From contig NZ_CP090960.1 of NCBI RefSeq assembly GCF_021611515.1, positions 1,922,001-1,986,000 of the forward strand: 64,000 bases of DNA, written 5' to 3'. Every line of letters starts with the position of its first letter. The stretch's first letter is position 1. Shown in pieces: positions 34,658 to 43,156 of the stretch. Source of the stretch: Mariluticola halotolerans (GTDB taxonomy: Bacteria; Pseudomonadota; Alphaproteobacteria; Rhizobiales; Devosiaceae). Under the pieces are notes generated by a model. The model had not been told where the DNA came from. It saw nothing but the letters and a program-made list of their open reading frames with translations, and made no database searches. A program made the translations under genes and the position numbers.

Positions 34658-37600
34658 TTGGGGGTCTCCTCAAGTTCAGCGTAGGCCGAATTGGATTTCG
34701 GCGTCCAGAATCCGCGTGTCATGGCTTCGCGGAATTTGGCGATCAGCTCGTCATAGCCGTGCGGATTGTTGTTTTGAATGAATGACTTGACCTCTTCATC
34801 CTGCACGAAGGCGGTGAAGGCCAGATCGAAATGATGGGTCTTGACCGCCCCGGTGGTGGCGGCGAAGGCGAACATGTAATCGAGCGTGGCGATGATCTCG
34901 AAAGCGCCCTTGTAACCATGGCGCATGACGCCAGAAATCCATTTGGGATTGACCACGCGCGAGCGCATGACGCGGGAGATTTCCTCCTCCAGCGTGCGGG
35001 TCAGCGGGCGTTCGGGACGTGAGTGATCATTGTGATAATTCAAGGGTTTGTGGCCGGATAAGGCTTCTGCCGTGGCGGTCAGGCCACCCTCGAACTGGTA
35101 GTAATCATCGCTGTCCAGCAGGTCATGTTCGCGGTTGTCCTGATTATGGACCACGGCCTCGATATCACTGAGGCGGGCGGCGAAGCGGGCGTGTTCGGGT
35201 GTCCCTTGCGCATGGGCGCCATAGGCGTATTGGCCCCAATTGAGGAAGGCCTTGGCAAGGTCTTGTTTTTCCTGCCAGTTTCCGCTGTCGATCAGGCCCT
35301 GCAGGCCCGCGCCATAGGCACCCGGCTTGGAGCCGAAAATGCGGTGGCCGGCGGCAAAGCCGGCGTCTTCCTCGGATTTCCCCTCTTTTATCAAAGCGAT
35401 AGCATCGGTGCGCATGCGGGCGGCGATGGGGTTCTGGTCTTCGGGTTCATCGAGGGCACCGATCATGCGGATGGCGCGGTCGAAAAGGGCGATCAACTGG
35501 GGGAAGGCATCGCGAAAAAACCCGGAAATTCTAAGGGTTACGTCCACCCGGGGGCGGCCGAGCCTGGCGAGCGGGATCACCTCGAAACCAGAGACACGTA
35601 GAGAGGACGGGTCCCATTTAGGTTTGGCACCGATCAGGGCGAGGGCTTGGGCGATGTCATCGCCGCCGGTGCGCATATTGGCGGTGCCCCAGACGGAAAG
35701 GGCTATTGATTTCAGCCAGTTACCCTGATCCTGATAATGGCGGGTGATGAGGTTTTCCGCCGATTTGCGGCCCAGTTCCCAGGCGGTCGGGGTGGGGACG
35801 GCGCGATTGTCGACGGAATAGAAATTGCGCCCTGTCGGCAGCACGTCGAGACGGCCGCGCGAGGGGGCACCGGAGGGACCGGGAGCGATGAATTTGCCAT
35901 CGAGCCCATCGAGCAAGGCCTTGATTTCATTGGGACCTGAGGCCTTGAGGCGTGGGCGGATGATGGTTTCGACGGTGGCCAGAACGGCACGGGTGGCTGT
36001 CCATTCCGGGGCCGGTGCGGTGCCCGAGACGAGGGCTGCAGCCAAAGCTTCGAGGCGCTCGACGGTGTCGCCATTGGTGCGCCAGAGATTTGCTTTAATA
36101 AGGCTTATATCAGCCCCAGTTTCAGCCCCGGTTTTATCCCTGACGTCAGCCTTTTTGTTAGCCCCGATTTCAGCTTCATCAGGCTTGGGCCCGGTCCATG
36201 GGTCGCCGAGATTGGCGGTTAAGGGATCGAAGCCTAATTTCAGGTCATCGGCGAGGGCACGGATCAGGGAAGCATCGCCCGGCATCTCTTCACCACGCGG
36301 CACGCGAGCGAGGGCGACGATGAGATCGCGTTCGAGATCGCCGTCGGGCGACTGGCCGAAGATATGGAGGCCATCGCGGATTTGCGCTTCCTTGAGATCA
36401 CAAAGGAACGTGTCGATCTTGTTGAGCGCCTGCGCTTCGTCGTCGGGCAGGTTGATATCGCGGTCGAGGGCGGTGTCGCGGGTGAAGGCGAGGATGCGTT
36501 TGGTGATGTCCTCGAGACGGCGGCGGTCCATGCCGGCGGCGGCGTAATATTCATCGAGCAGGGCTTCGAGGTCTTTGAGGGGGCCATAGGTTTCGGCCCG
36601 GGTCAGCGGGGGGACCAGATGGTCTATGATGACCGCACCGGTGCGGCGCTTGGCCTGGGTGCCCTCGCCCGGGTCGTTGACGATGAAGGGATAAAGATGC
36701 GGCAGCGCGCCCCAAAGCGCATTGGGATAGCTGGCCGCATCGAGCGCCGTGGCCTTGCCCGGCAGCCATTCGAGATTGCCATGCTTGCCATTGTGAATGA
36801 GGGCGTGAGCGCCAAAGCCGTGGCGCAGCCAGAGATAGGCGGCGCAATAGGCATGGGGGGGCACGAGGTCCGGATCGTGATAGCTGGCTTCGGCATCGAG
36901 ATCATAACCGCGGGCGGGCTGCAGCATGACGGCGATATTGCCGAAGATCCTGACCGGGAGATGGAAACCATCGGCGCGGACAAACTGATCGGTTTCGGGC
37001 GCGCCCCAGCGGGTGGTGACCTGGGTGCGGATCTGGTCGGGCAGGGTTTGAAACAGGGATTTGTAGGTGTCGAGCGGCAGGATGGCGGGGCTGATGCCAC
37101 GCTCCGGGCTGGCATTGGTCGGGCCGGACTGCAGGGCTTCGATCAGGGCGTTGCCGGATTGGGGGAAGTGGTCCGCGGCGCTATCGAGGAAGGCCCCCTC
37201 ACCCGGCGCTGGCGCGCCGACCTCTCCCCCTGAGGGAGAGGTGGAAGTGGGGTGTGCTGCATGTTCGGAGTTTGAGGGATGAAATTGAGCGAGTGCGGCG
37301 TTCTCCCCTCCCCCTTGAGGGGAGGGGTCGGGGGTGGGGGTCGGCGCGTTAGCGCCATCAGGAAAGTCCGGGCTATCGTTTTGCGACGTGCCAAGCGGAA
37401 GGCTTGAGTCTTTTCTGGTCCCTTCGGGACGACCCCCACCCTGCCTCTCGGCATCCCTCCCCTCAAGGGGGAGGGAATCGATGGCTGCGGCCTCCGCGTG
37501 TGTGGGATGAAATTGAGGGGATGTAGCGGCACCAGCAGACCGCAAGTCATATCCGGCGGCGGCTAGGGCTTTCAGGATTTCGACGGTGGATTGGGGGGCG

Positions 37601-39024
37601 TCGTAGCCGACGCCGTTGGCGATGCGGCCATCGCGGATGGGGTAGTTGGCAAGGACAATGCCGACGCGGCGTTCGGACCGGGCGGTTTGGCGCAGTTTGG
37701 CCCAGTTTTGCGCCAGTTTGACCGCATTGGTGATGCCCTCCGCATCGGGGGCATAGGCGGAAAGCGGGCATTGGGTGGCCTCGTGCCAGAGCGCTTCCTG
37801 CTTGTGGCCAACGATCAACGCGCCAATGCGACCATCCATTTCAGGCAGGACGATTTGCATGGCCAGATCCTTGGCGGTGAGGCCCTGGCTGTCATCCTGC
37901 CATTGGGTTTCGGACCGGCCAGTCTGAATCAGTTGGAGGATCGGGGCGTCAGTGCCTGCAAACGGATTCTTCTCGTCGGCGAGACCATCGAGCCCGAGGG
38001 CGAAACCGGTGAGATTAAGGATTACATCGGGGGGCAGGCTTTTGAATGTTGCCTGCACGAAGGCAACGCAGGTTTTGTCCTTGAGCGAGGAGACAACCAG
38101 CGGGACCGGGGCGAGGCCCTGACGGACCAGCGTCTTGATCAGGCGGTTGAGGGTTGCCGTGCCCGCGCCTTCGAGGGCGGCGCGGTAGAAGAGGATGGGG
38201 GTTATGGGTTTTTGGGGCGAGGTTCCATCAGACAAGTGAAGGAAGGCCCCCTCACCCGGCGCTGGCGCGCCGACCTCTCCCCCTGAGGGAGAGGTGGAAG
38301 TGGGGCTGGCCGCGCGTTCCGGGCGTGAGGGATGGAATTGAGAGAGCGCGGCGTTCTCCCCTCCCCCTTGAGGGGTGGGGTCGGGGGTGGGGGGCGGCGC
38401 GGTAGCGCCATCAGGAGATTCCTGATCCAAAACACTGAGACCGGTCAGTTCGCCGAGACGGGCTGGATCGACAATGCCTTCGCCGGGCCACCAGATGCCG
38501 AAGCGGGGGAAAGGGATGGGGGGCGTTGAAGGGATGGGGGTGTTGTTGGCCAGGGCGCTAAAGGCGTTGAGGGCCAGGTCCATATTGTCGGGGCCGCCTG
38601 CTGTGAACAGGGCGTGGAGCTGATGCCATTCGGCTTCGTTGAGGGTGGAGCGGTCGAGGAGGACCGGGTCGGGATTTGGGTCGCCGGGGAGGAAGGCGAG
38701 TTTGAAGGCGCCGGTGCTGGCAAGGGTTGCGAGTTCGGCGACGCCATAGGGCCAGTAGGCCGGGCCGCCGAGCAGGCGGATGACGACGATTTTGGCGTGG
38801 CGGACGGTGTTTTCCAGCCAGAGATCGATGGAGAGATTATGCGCGAGCTTGAGCACATTGGCGAGGCGCACATTTGTGGCCCCGGCCCTGTCAACCGCGC
38901 CGGCCATTGCGGCCAGTTCGCTGTCGGCGGCGGAGGCGAAGATGATGTCGCCCGGCGTCTGGTTGAGATCGATCGCCTCGCCCTCTTGCTGCAGGGCACC
39001 GGCCTGGGCGGCTAGGAGATGCAT
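34654..39024 (-). CDS. cobN: Cobaltochelatase subunit CobN with in-frame repeat insertions
   Basis: 1456 residues against about 1275 expected. CobN is the large ATP-dependent subunit that inserts cobalt into hydrogenobyrinic acid a,c-diamide with CobS and CobT (not in the window). Recognisable blocks: MHLLAAQAGAL start, FLPGDPNPDPVLLDRS, GTDAPILQLIQ, HGFGAHALIHNGKHGNLEWL, DVTLRISGFFRDAFPQLI and YKGAFEIIATLDYMFAFAATTG. Two regions are foreign to the family: about residues 203-262 and 505-613. They translate the palindromic repeats at 38241-38416, 37188-37363 and 37417-37517 (SPSGGEVGAPAPGEGAF twice) and keep the frame open. Both lie in positions that look like surface loops. The AAGGAG is 21 bases upstream, better placed for a tiny leader frame. 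Confidence 0.93.
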   Translation of the reverse strand: MHLLAAQAGALQQEGEAIDLNQTPGDIIFASAADSELAAMAGAVDRAGATNVRLANVLKLAHNLSIDLWLENTVRHAKIVVIRLLGGPAYWPYGVAELATLASTGAFKLAFLPGDPNPDPVLLDRSTLNEAEWHQLHALFTAGGPDNMDLALNAFSALANNTPIPSTPPIPFPRFGIWWPGEGIVDPARLGELTGLSVLDQESPDGATAPPPTPDPTPQGGGENAALSQFHPSRPERAASPTSTSPSGGEVGAPAPGEGAFLHLSDGTSPQKPITPILFYRAALEGAGTATLNRLIKTLVRQGLAPVPLVVSSLKDKTCVAFVQATFKSLPPDVILNLTGFALGLDGLADEKNPFAGTDAPILQLIQTGRSETQWQDDSQGLTAKDLAMQIVLPEMDGRIGALIVGHKQEALWHEATQCPLSAYAPDAEGITNAVKLAQNWAKLRQTARSERRVGIVLANYPIRDGRIANGVGYDAPQSTVEILKALAAAGYDLRSAGAATSPQFHPTHAEAAAIDSLPLEGRDAERQGGGRPEGTRKDSSLPLGTSQNDSPDFPDGANAPTPTPDPSPQGGGENAALAQFHPSNSEHAAHPTSTSPSGGEVGAPAPGEGAFLDSAADHFPQSGNALIEALQSGPTNASPERGISPAILPLDTYKSLFQTLPDQIRTQVTTRWGAPETDQFVRADGFHLPVRIFGNIAVMLQPARGYDLDAEASYHDPDLVPPHAYCAAYLWLRHGFGAHALIHNGKHGNLEWLPGKATALDAASYPNALWGALPHLYPFIVNDPGEGTQAKRRTGAVIIDHLVPPLTRAETYGPLKDLEALLDEYYAAAGMDRRRLEDITKRILAFTRDTALDRDINLPDDEAQALNKIDTFLCDLKEAQIRDGLHIFGQSPDGDLERDLIVALARVPRGEEMPGDASLIRALADDLKLGFDPLTANLGDPWTGPKPDEAEIGANKKADVRDKTGAETGADISLIKANLWRTNGDTVERLEALAAALVSGTAPAPEWTATRAVLATVETIIRPRLKASGPNEIKALLDGLDGKFIAPGPSGAPSRGRLDVLPTGRNFYSVDNRAVPTPTAWELGRKSAENLITRHYQDQGNWLKSIALSVWGTANMRTGGDDIAQALALIGAKPKWDPSSLRVSGFEVIPLARLGRPRVDVTLRISGFFRDAFPQLIALFDRAIRMIGALDEPEDQNPIAARMRTDAIALIKEGKSEEDAGFAAGHRIFGSKPGAYGAGLQGLIDSGNWQEKQDLAKAFLNWGQYAYGAHAQGTPEHARFAARLSDIEAVVHNQDNREHDLLDSDDYYQFEGGLTATAEALSGHKPLNYHNDHSRPERPLTRTLEEEISRVMRSRVVNPKWISGVMRHGYKGAFEIIATLDYMFAFAATTGAVKTHHFDLAFTAFVQDEEVKSFIQNNNPHGYDELIAKFREAMTRGFWTPKSNSAYAELEETPK
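37188..37363. repeat. 176-bp interspersed repeat inside cobN, copy A
   Basis: Matches 38241-38416 over its full 176 bp without a gap; the first 65 bases are identical and about a dozen differences lie in the rest. It contains two hairpin units: CCTCTCCCCCTGAGGGAGAGG and CCCCTCCCCCTTGAGGGGAG. Translated on the minus strand it gives PTPDPSPQGGG ... SGGEVGAPAPGEGAF. Flanking DNA is ordinary cobN sequence. Confidence 0.9.
37417..37517. repeat. Related interspersed repeat inside cobN, third element
   Basis: Shares features with the 176-bp elements: a hairpin CCCTCCCCTCAAGGGGGAGG, the GGTCCCTTCGGGACG hairpin, and a GATGAAATTGAG end that also occurs in copy A (37279-37290). It encodes QFHPTHAEAAAIDSLPLEGR in the same frame. 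With copy A it makes one ~110-residue insertion in CobN. Confidence 0.7.
38241..38416. repeat. 176-bp interspersed repeat inside cobN, copy B
   Basis: Full-length ungapped partner of 37188-37363, in the same orientation and the same reading frame. It adds about 60 residues to the N-terminal third of CobN (PTPDPTPQGGG ... SGGEVGAPAPGEGAF) just before the conserved ITPILFYRAALEGAG segment. Confidence 0.9.
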
Positions 39025-39038
39025 GGTCTGGCTTTCAT
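39012..39038 (-). CDS. Eight-codon leader frame overlapping the cobN start
   Basis: ATG at 39038-39036 encodes MKARPCIS and stops with TAG inside cobN codons 4-5. AAGGAG (complement at 39046-39051) is seven bases upstream of this ATG, the ideal distance, but 21 bases from the cobN ATG. This suggests coupling of cobN translation to a mini-ORF. It may be coincidental. Confidence 0.3.
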   Translation of the reverse strand: MKARPCIS

Positions 39039-39059
39039 TTTTGATCTCCTTGTTGGTGT

Positions 39060-39196
39060 GACCGAGGGATGGGGCGTTTTTGATGGCGCTGCGCGCCCTC
39101 CTCACCCTGATCCCCTGCCCATCGCGCGTAGCGCTCCGGGCGTTCGGGGCTCAAAACGCGCCACCGGCGCCTTTTGTCCCTTCGGGCCGCCCCTCA
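39060..39196. repeat. GC-rich repeat-like spacer between cobW and cobN
   Basis: No gene. The sequence has the style of the interspersed repeats: CCTCACCCTGATCCCCTGCC, CGCGTAGCGCTCCGGGCG, GCGCCACCGGCGC and CCCTTCGGGCCGCCCC, each able to form a small hairpin. It resembles repeat families that surround the cobN insertions, but I find no full-length copy match inside the window. Confidence 0.4.
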
Positions 39197-40249
39197 CTAC
39201 TCCGCGGCCACCAGTGCGGTCAGGCTTTCGGTGATGGCCTGTTTGGCCAGCGGGCTTTCGCCGATGACGACGAGGGCTGTTTCACGTGGCTCATCCGGCC
39301 CCCAGGGCCGATCGAACCAGGTATTGATGCGCGGGCCGACGGCCTGAATGGCGAGGCGGGCATCGGAGCCGGTGATGGCGGCGAAACCCTTGAGGCGCAA
39401 CACGTCGTGCGACCGGATGGTTTGTTCGATGCGGTTGAGCAAGGCCTGGCGATCTGCCTCGGGCGGCAGACGCAAAGAGAAGCTGTCGAAATCATCATGC
39501 TCGTGCGGTTCGCCATTATGTTCGAGCTCGTGATGGCTGTCGCGGCCTTCAAGATTATCTTCCGAGGCCAGACCCAGACCGAGCAGAGCGCCAATATCGA
39601 CAGCGCCCTGACTGGCGTGGATGAGGCCGGTGCCGGGGCGCATGTGCTGGCGCAGCTGATCGTTGATGCGGGTCAGGGCCGGTGGTTCGACCAGATCGGT
39701 TTTGTTGATGACCACAAGATCGGCGCAGATGAGCTGATCTTCAAACAATTCACCCAGCGGGGTTTCGTGATCGAGCATTTCGTCGGCGGCGCGCTGGGCG
39801 TTGACCGCTGTTTCATTGGCGGCGAAACGGCCCTCGCTGAGGGCGGCGGCATCGACAATGGTGATAATGCCGTCAATGGTGACTTCGGGCTTGATCTCGG
39901 GCCAGTTGAAGGCGCGGACCAGCGGTTGTGGCAGGGCAAGGCCCGAGGTTTCGATGATGATGTGATCGGGGCGCTCTGGCCGGTCGAGCAGCGCCTTCAT
40001 GGTGGGGATGAAATCATCGGCGACGGTGCAGCAGATGCAGCCATTGGCCAGTTCGATCATGTCCTCTTCGCGGCAGGTTTCCTCGCCGCAGCCTTTAAGG
40101 ACATCGCGGTCGACGCCGACATCGCCGAATTCGTTGATGATGAGGGCGAGGCGCTTGCCCTTGGCATTGGCGAGCACGTGGCGCACGAGGGTGGTTTTGC
40201 CGGAACCGAGAAAGCCGGTGACGATGGTGACGGGAATGCGGGCAGCCAT
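39197..40249 (-). CDS. cobW: CobW-type GTP-dependent metal chaperone
   Basis: 350 residues, COG0523 family. Walker A GFLGSGKTT near residue 13, the metal-binding GCICC motif in ELANGCICCTVADD, GTPase motifs VDAAAL and NKTD, and a His/Glu-rich loop (HHELEHNGEPHEHDD) before the CobW C-terminal domain. CobW proteins deliver metal, here probably Co(II) to CobN, next gene in the operon. The ATG has AAAAGGAG nine bases upstream; a TTG two codons earlier is unlikely. Zinc-related COG0523 proteins are an alternative but the cobN context supports CobW. Confidence 0.93.
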   Translation of the reverse strand: MAARIPVTIVTGFLGSGKTTLVRHVLANAKGKRLALIINEFGDVGVDRDVLKGCGEETCREEDMIELANGCICCTVADDFIPTMKALLDRPERPDHIIIETSGLALPQPLVRAFNWPEIKPEVTIDGIITIVDAAALSEGRFAANETAVNAQRAADEMLDHETPLGELFEDQLICADLVVINKTDLVEPPALTRINDQLRQHMRPGTGLIHASQGAVDIGALLGLGLASEDNLEGRDSHHELEHNGEPHEHDDFDSFSLRLPPEADRQALLNRIEQTIRSHDVLRLKGFAAITGSDARLAIQAVGPRINTWFDRPWGPDEPRETALVVIGESPLAKQAITESLTALVAAE

Positions 40250-40906
40250 TTTCAAAAGGCTCCTTTTGGGATGAGATTAATTAAATCAGCCGGGATGTGC
40301 CAGCGACACCGGACAGGGCGCTTGCTGTGGCGGCCTGATGGCGGAAGGCGCGGCGCTGTGGGGTTGAGCGGACTGGAGACGGGGACGCGCTGAAGCTGTT
40401 CAGGGACAGGGCAGCGAAATGACCGCCGGGGCAGCGTTTGCTCTTTTCGGCATGAACAGGCTTGTCGCCCGTATCGAAACTTTCATGGTACCAACACCCT
40501 CCGTGTGGACATTTTCTGGACCGCACGCGCCAACGGCAAAATGCCGGAAGCTGTGCGAGGTGACGCCATGGGCGCCGGTTATCGACTGGCAGGTCTCCTG
40601 GCTGGTGGTGTCTTTGTCACTATGCCGCGCCTTCCCGCCTCCCTTTTTTGGAGACAGTGGCAGAGTGGGCATAATTCACCACTTACAGTTGCGGGGGCAG
40701 CCATGGATTCGGTCCCTTATGGGTACGCCTCACCATGTTCCCTTTTGATCCCTTGCCCTTTGCGGGCGCGGGAACCAGTACGGTTTGATTTGTGCACGAA
40801 TGCCTTTCGGGGTCAATGGCAGACCCATGGGCGCGCGCCCTATTTGGTCTTGCCCCGGGCGTGCGCGATTTTTAGGCTGCGGGCAGATTCGGCAAAGGCA
40901 AATAAG
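40250..40906. other. 657-bp spacer upstream of cobW and DUF2164
   Basis: Divergent promoters for cobW and the DUF2164 gene must lie here. The only candidate coding feature is a 28-codon frame at 40400-40486. I searched by eye for a cobalamin riboswitch (AGGGAA, then CCCGC-ACTG box) on the minus strand and did not find one. A TTAATTAA site lies at 40278-40285 close to cobW. Confidence 0.5.
40400..40486 (-). CDS. Possible 28-residue peptide upstream of cobW
   Basis: ATG preceded at ten bases by GGAGGG. It encodes MKVSIRATSLFMPKRANAAP and eight more residues ending in PCP. It could be a leader peptide or an unannotated small protein. There is no homology evidence and the coding statistics of so short a frame say little. 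Confidence 0.25.
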   Translation of the reverse strand: MKVSIRATSLFMPKRANAAPAVISLPCP

Positions 40907-41164
40907 ATGAAGAAAATCAAATTCTCTCCCGAAGAACGCAAGGCGCTGGTGGAGAGCGTGCAGACCTATTTCCATGAAGAACTGGATCAGGAGATCGGGG
41001 CGATACCGGCGGAATTGCTGATACAGTTTTTTGCCGAGGAAATGGCGGGCTATTTCTACAATCGCGGCCTTTATGATGCGCAGGCCGTGTTGATGAAGGA
41101 AATGGACAATATTACCGACGCGATCTACACGCTGGAGCAAAAGACCAAGCTGGTGCGCGGGTAA
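40907..41164 (+). CDS. DUF2164 family protein
   Basis: 85 residues. The sequence KFSPEERKALVESVQTYFHEELDQEIGAIPAELLIQFFAEEMAGYFYNRGLYDAQ is typical of DUF2164: a small, acidic, helical cytoplasmic protein without known function. The frame is open far upstream, but the family begins at this ATG and AAAGG lies nine bases before it. A hairpin with a distant T-run follows the stop. Confidence 0.88.
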   Translation: MKKIKFSPEERKALVESVQTYFHEELDQEIGAIPAELLIQFFAEEMAGYFYNRGLYDAQAVLMKEMDNITDAIYTLEQKTKLVRG

Positions 41165-41187
41165 CCTGCCCCTTTTGGGGGCAGGTT
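41163..41187 (+). terminator. Hairpin terminator after DUF2164
   Basis: AACCTGCCCC (41163-41172), loop TTTTG, GGGGCAGGTT (41178-41187): a perfect 10-bp stem overlapping the stop codon. The T-run (41202-41207) is 14 nt away, so termination may be inefficient. It also separates the converging znuA gene. Confidence 0.6.
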
Positions 41188-41205
41188 GAGGCTTGCGGGG
41201 ATTTT

Positions 41206-42234
41206 TTAGTCAGCGAGGCAGGCGGCCAGACTGCTGGCCATGTCGCTGATCAGGGTGAAATAGAGATCCGGACCATCAGGGATGGCGGCCCCCAGCGGAT
41301 CGAGAACACCGGTTTTGGCGTTTGAGCCTTCAATCACCGTTTCTACCAGGGCGGATTCGAATTCCGGCTCGGAGAAGACGCAAGCCGCATGCAGCTCGCG
41401 CAGCTTGTCGCGGATGGCGGCCACGCGCTGGACGCCCGGGGGGGTGTCCGGCTCGATGACGATGGAGCCGGCGGCGGCTATATCGAAGCGGTTTTCGAAA
41501 TAGTGATAGGCGTCGTGGAAAACGACAAAGGGGCGATCCTTGACCGGGGCCAGAAGCGCTTTGGTGTCGGCGATCAACTGATCGAGACGGGCCTCGGTGG
41601 CCGCTGCATTGGCGCGATAGGCGTCGGCATTTTCCGGATCGGCGGCGCTGAGTGCATCGGCAATCGGGCCGAGCATGAGTTTGGCATTTGCCGGGTCGAG
41701 CCAGAGATGGGCATCGACATGACCTTCGTGATCGTGCGCCGCATGATCATGGTCTGCTTCGGCATGATCATCGTGATCTTCATGCGCGTCATGATCATCA
41801 TGGTCTTCGTGTGCGTGTTCATCATGATCGTGATCGTCGTGATCCGCATGGGCGCCGTGGTCGTGATCGTCCTCTTCAAAGGTGCCGCCTTCGCGGGGCG
41901 CGAGAAGGGTGAGGCCGGGGGTTTGGGCAAGGGTGACGGTTTTTTCCGCGCTGGAGAGATTTTGCAGCGGGCTGATGAGGAAATTTTCCATATCAGGACC
42001 GATCCAGAACACCAGATCCGCATTTTGCAGCGCGCCCGCATCCGAGGGTTTCATCGCATAGGTATGGGGGGAGCCGGTGCCCGAAACGATGAGGCCGGGG
42101 GTGCCGAGATCGCCCATGATGGCGGCGGCGAGGGAATGAACCGGCTTGATGCTGGCGACGACGGCGGGGGCGGCAAAAGCCGGCGAAAGGGAGAGGGCCA
42201 GAGCGGCGAGACCGGTGGCGAAATGTTTGTGCAT
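41206..42234 (-). CDS. znuA: Zinc ABC transporter substrate-binding protein
   Basis: 342 residues. Signal peptide MHKHFATGLAALALSLSPAFA, then cluster A-I binding-protein motifs VVASIKPVHSLAAAIMGD, GTGSPHTYAMKPSDA, DAHLWLDPANA and FHDAYHYFENRF with the zinc-ligand histidines. Between the first and second domain a 45-residue loop of His, Asp and Glu (about 122-168) is typical for ZnuA and captures zinc. It is divergent from znuC over a promoter with two palindromes. Confidence 0.95.
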   Translation of the reverse strand: MHKHFATGLAALALSLSPAFAAPAVVASIKPVHSLAAAIMGDLGTPGLIVSGTGSPHTYAMKPSDAGALQNADLVFWIGPDMENFLISPLQNLSSAEKTVTLAQTPGLTLLAPREGGTFEEDDHDHGAHADHDDHDHDEHAHEDHDDHDAHEDHDDHAEADHDHAAHDHEGHVDAHLWLDPANAKLMLGPIADALSAADPENADAYRANAAATEARLDQLIADTKALLAPVKDRPFVVFHDAYHYFENRFDIAAAGSIVIEPDTPPGVQRVAAIRDKLRELHAACVFSEPEFESALVETVIEGSNAKTGVLDPLGAAIPDGPDLYFTLISDMASSLAACLAD

Positions 42235-42255
42235 GAGGCGTCCTGTAGCTAGGCG

Positions 42256-42269
42256 AATGTTATTACATT
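42256..42269. promoter_or_regulatory. Palindrome AATGT-TATT-ACATT in the znuA/znuC promoter
   Basis: A 5-bp dyad with 4-nt spacer, 21 bp from the znuA start. With the palindrome at 42283 it forms a paired arrangement across the divergent promoter, as expected for Zur control of both directions. Confidence 0.5.
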
Positions 42270-42282
42270 ACACTATTCACTT

Positions 42283-42295
42283 GTTATGCTATAAC
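42283..42295. promoter_or_regulatory. Zur-box candidate GTTATGCTATAAC
   Basis: GTTAT-GCT-ATAAC embedded in TTGTTATGCTATAACGTAT. It resembles the alphaproteobacterial Zur operator (GTTATANNATAAC type). It lies between znuA and znuC, and the zur gene is the last gene of the znuCB-zur operon, which closes the regulatory loop. Confidence 0.75.
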
Positions 42296-42340
42296 GTATA
42301 GAAAATGGCGCGACAAGGTGCGGTACGGAGAAATTTTTGA

Positions 42341-43156
42341 ATGGACGCTCCTCACAAGGAAGAGCTGATTGCCATGGCCGGCATGGGCGTGCGCGCGGGT
42401 GGCCGCTGGCTGGTGCGCGGCGTGGGGCTGTCGATTGCGCGCGGCGAAATCGTGACGCTGATCGGCCCGAACGGGTCGGGAAAATCGACGACGGCGAAAG
42501 TGGCGACGGGCGTATTGAAAGCCAGCGAGGGCAGCGTGTCGCGGCTGCCGGGGCTCAAAATCGGCTATGTGCCGCAAAAGCTGAGCATTGACTGGACACT
42601 GCCTCTGACCGTGAACCGGTTGATGACCCTGACCGGGCGGTTCAGCACGCAGGCCGTGGCCGAGGCGCTGGAGGCTGTGGGGGCCGGGCATCTGGGCCGG
42701 GCCGCGGTGCAGAACCTTTCGGGGGGTGAATTCCAGCGCGTGCTGCTGGCACGGGCGATGATCCGCGAGCCGGATCTTTTGGTGCTGGATGAGCCGGTGC
42801 AGGGCGTCGATTTTGCCGGTGAAGTGGCGCTTTATGACCTGATCAAATCGATCCGCAACAAAACCGGCTGCGGCATATTGATGATTTCGCATGACCTGCA
42901 TGTGGTGATGGCCGAGACCGATACGGTGATCTGTCTCAACGGGCATGTGTGCTGCACCGGGACACCGGACATTGTGGCCAGGAGCCCTGAATATCTGCGC
43001 CTGTTCGGCACACGGGCATCCGAGACGCTGGCGATTTACCAGCATCATCATGACCATGAGCATTTGCCGGATGGGCGGGTGCAGCATGCGGATGGCTGTG
43101 TGACAGAGGGTGGCGACCACCACCATGACCATGAGGGGCACCACCATGCTGGATGA
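42341..43156 (+). CDS. znuC: Zinc ABC transporter ATP-binding protein
   Basis: 271 residues. Walker A GPNGSGKST (44-52 region), signature LSGGEFQRV, Walker B LLVLDEP, H-loop SHDLHVV. The C-terminus ends with a His-rich stretch (IYQHHHDHEH ... GDHHHDHEGHHHAG) that could bind zinc. The ATG lies 45 bp after the Zur-box. Its last 11 bp overlap the znuB start. Confidence 0.95.
   Translation: MDAPHKEELIAMAGMGVRAGGRWLVRGVGLSIARGEIVTLIGPNGSGKSTTAKVATGVLKASEGSVSRLPGLKIGYVPQKLSIDWTLPLTVNRLMTLTGRFSTQAVAEALEAVGAGHLGRAAVQNLSGGEFQRVLLARAMIREPDLLVLDEPVQGVDFAGEVALYDLIKSIRNKTGCGILMISHDLHVVMAETDTVICLNGHVCCTGTPDIVARSPEYLRLFGTRASETLAIYQHHHDHEHLPDGRVQHADGCVTEGGDHHHDHEGHHHAG

Noticed and set aside
34654-39024. 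cobN as a pseudogene because of its repeats
   Set aside because: The frame is open over the whole length, family blocks before and after each insertion are intact, and coupling to cobO is preserved. It looks like a functional gene with extra loops.
40250-40560. Cobalamin riboswitch upstream of cobW
   Set aside because: GCTGCCCC is present on the minus strand, but AGGGAA, GGTG and the ACTG part are not. A covariance-model search would settle it.
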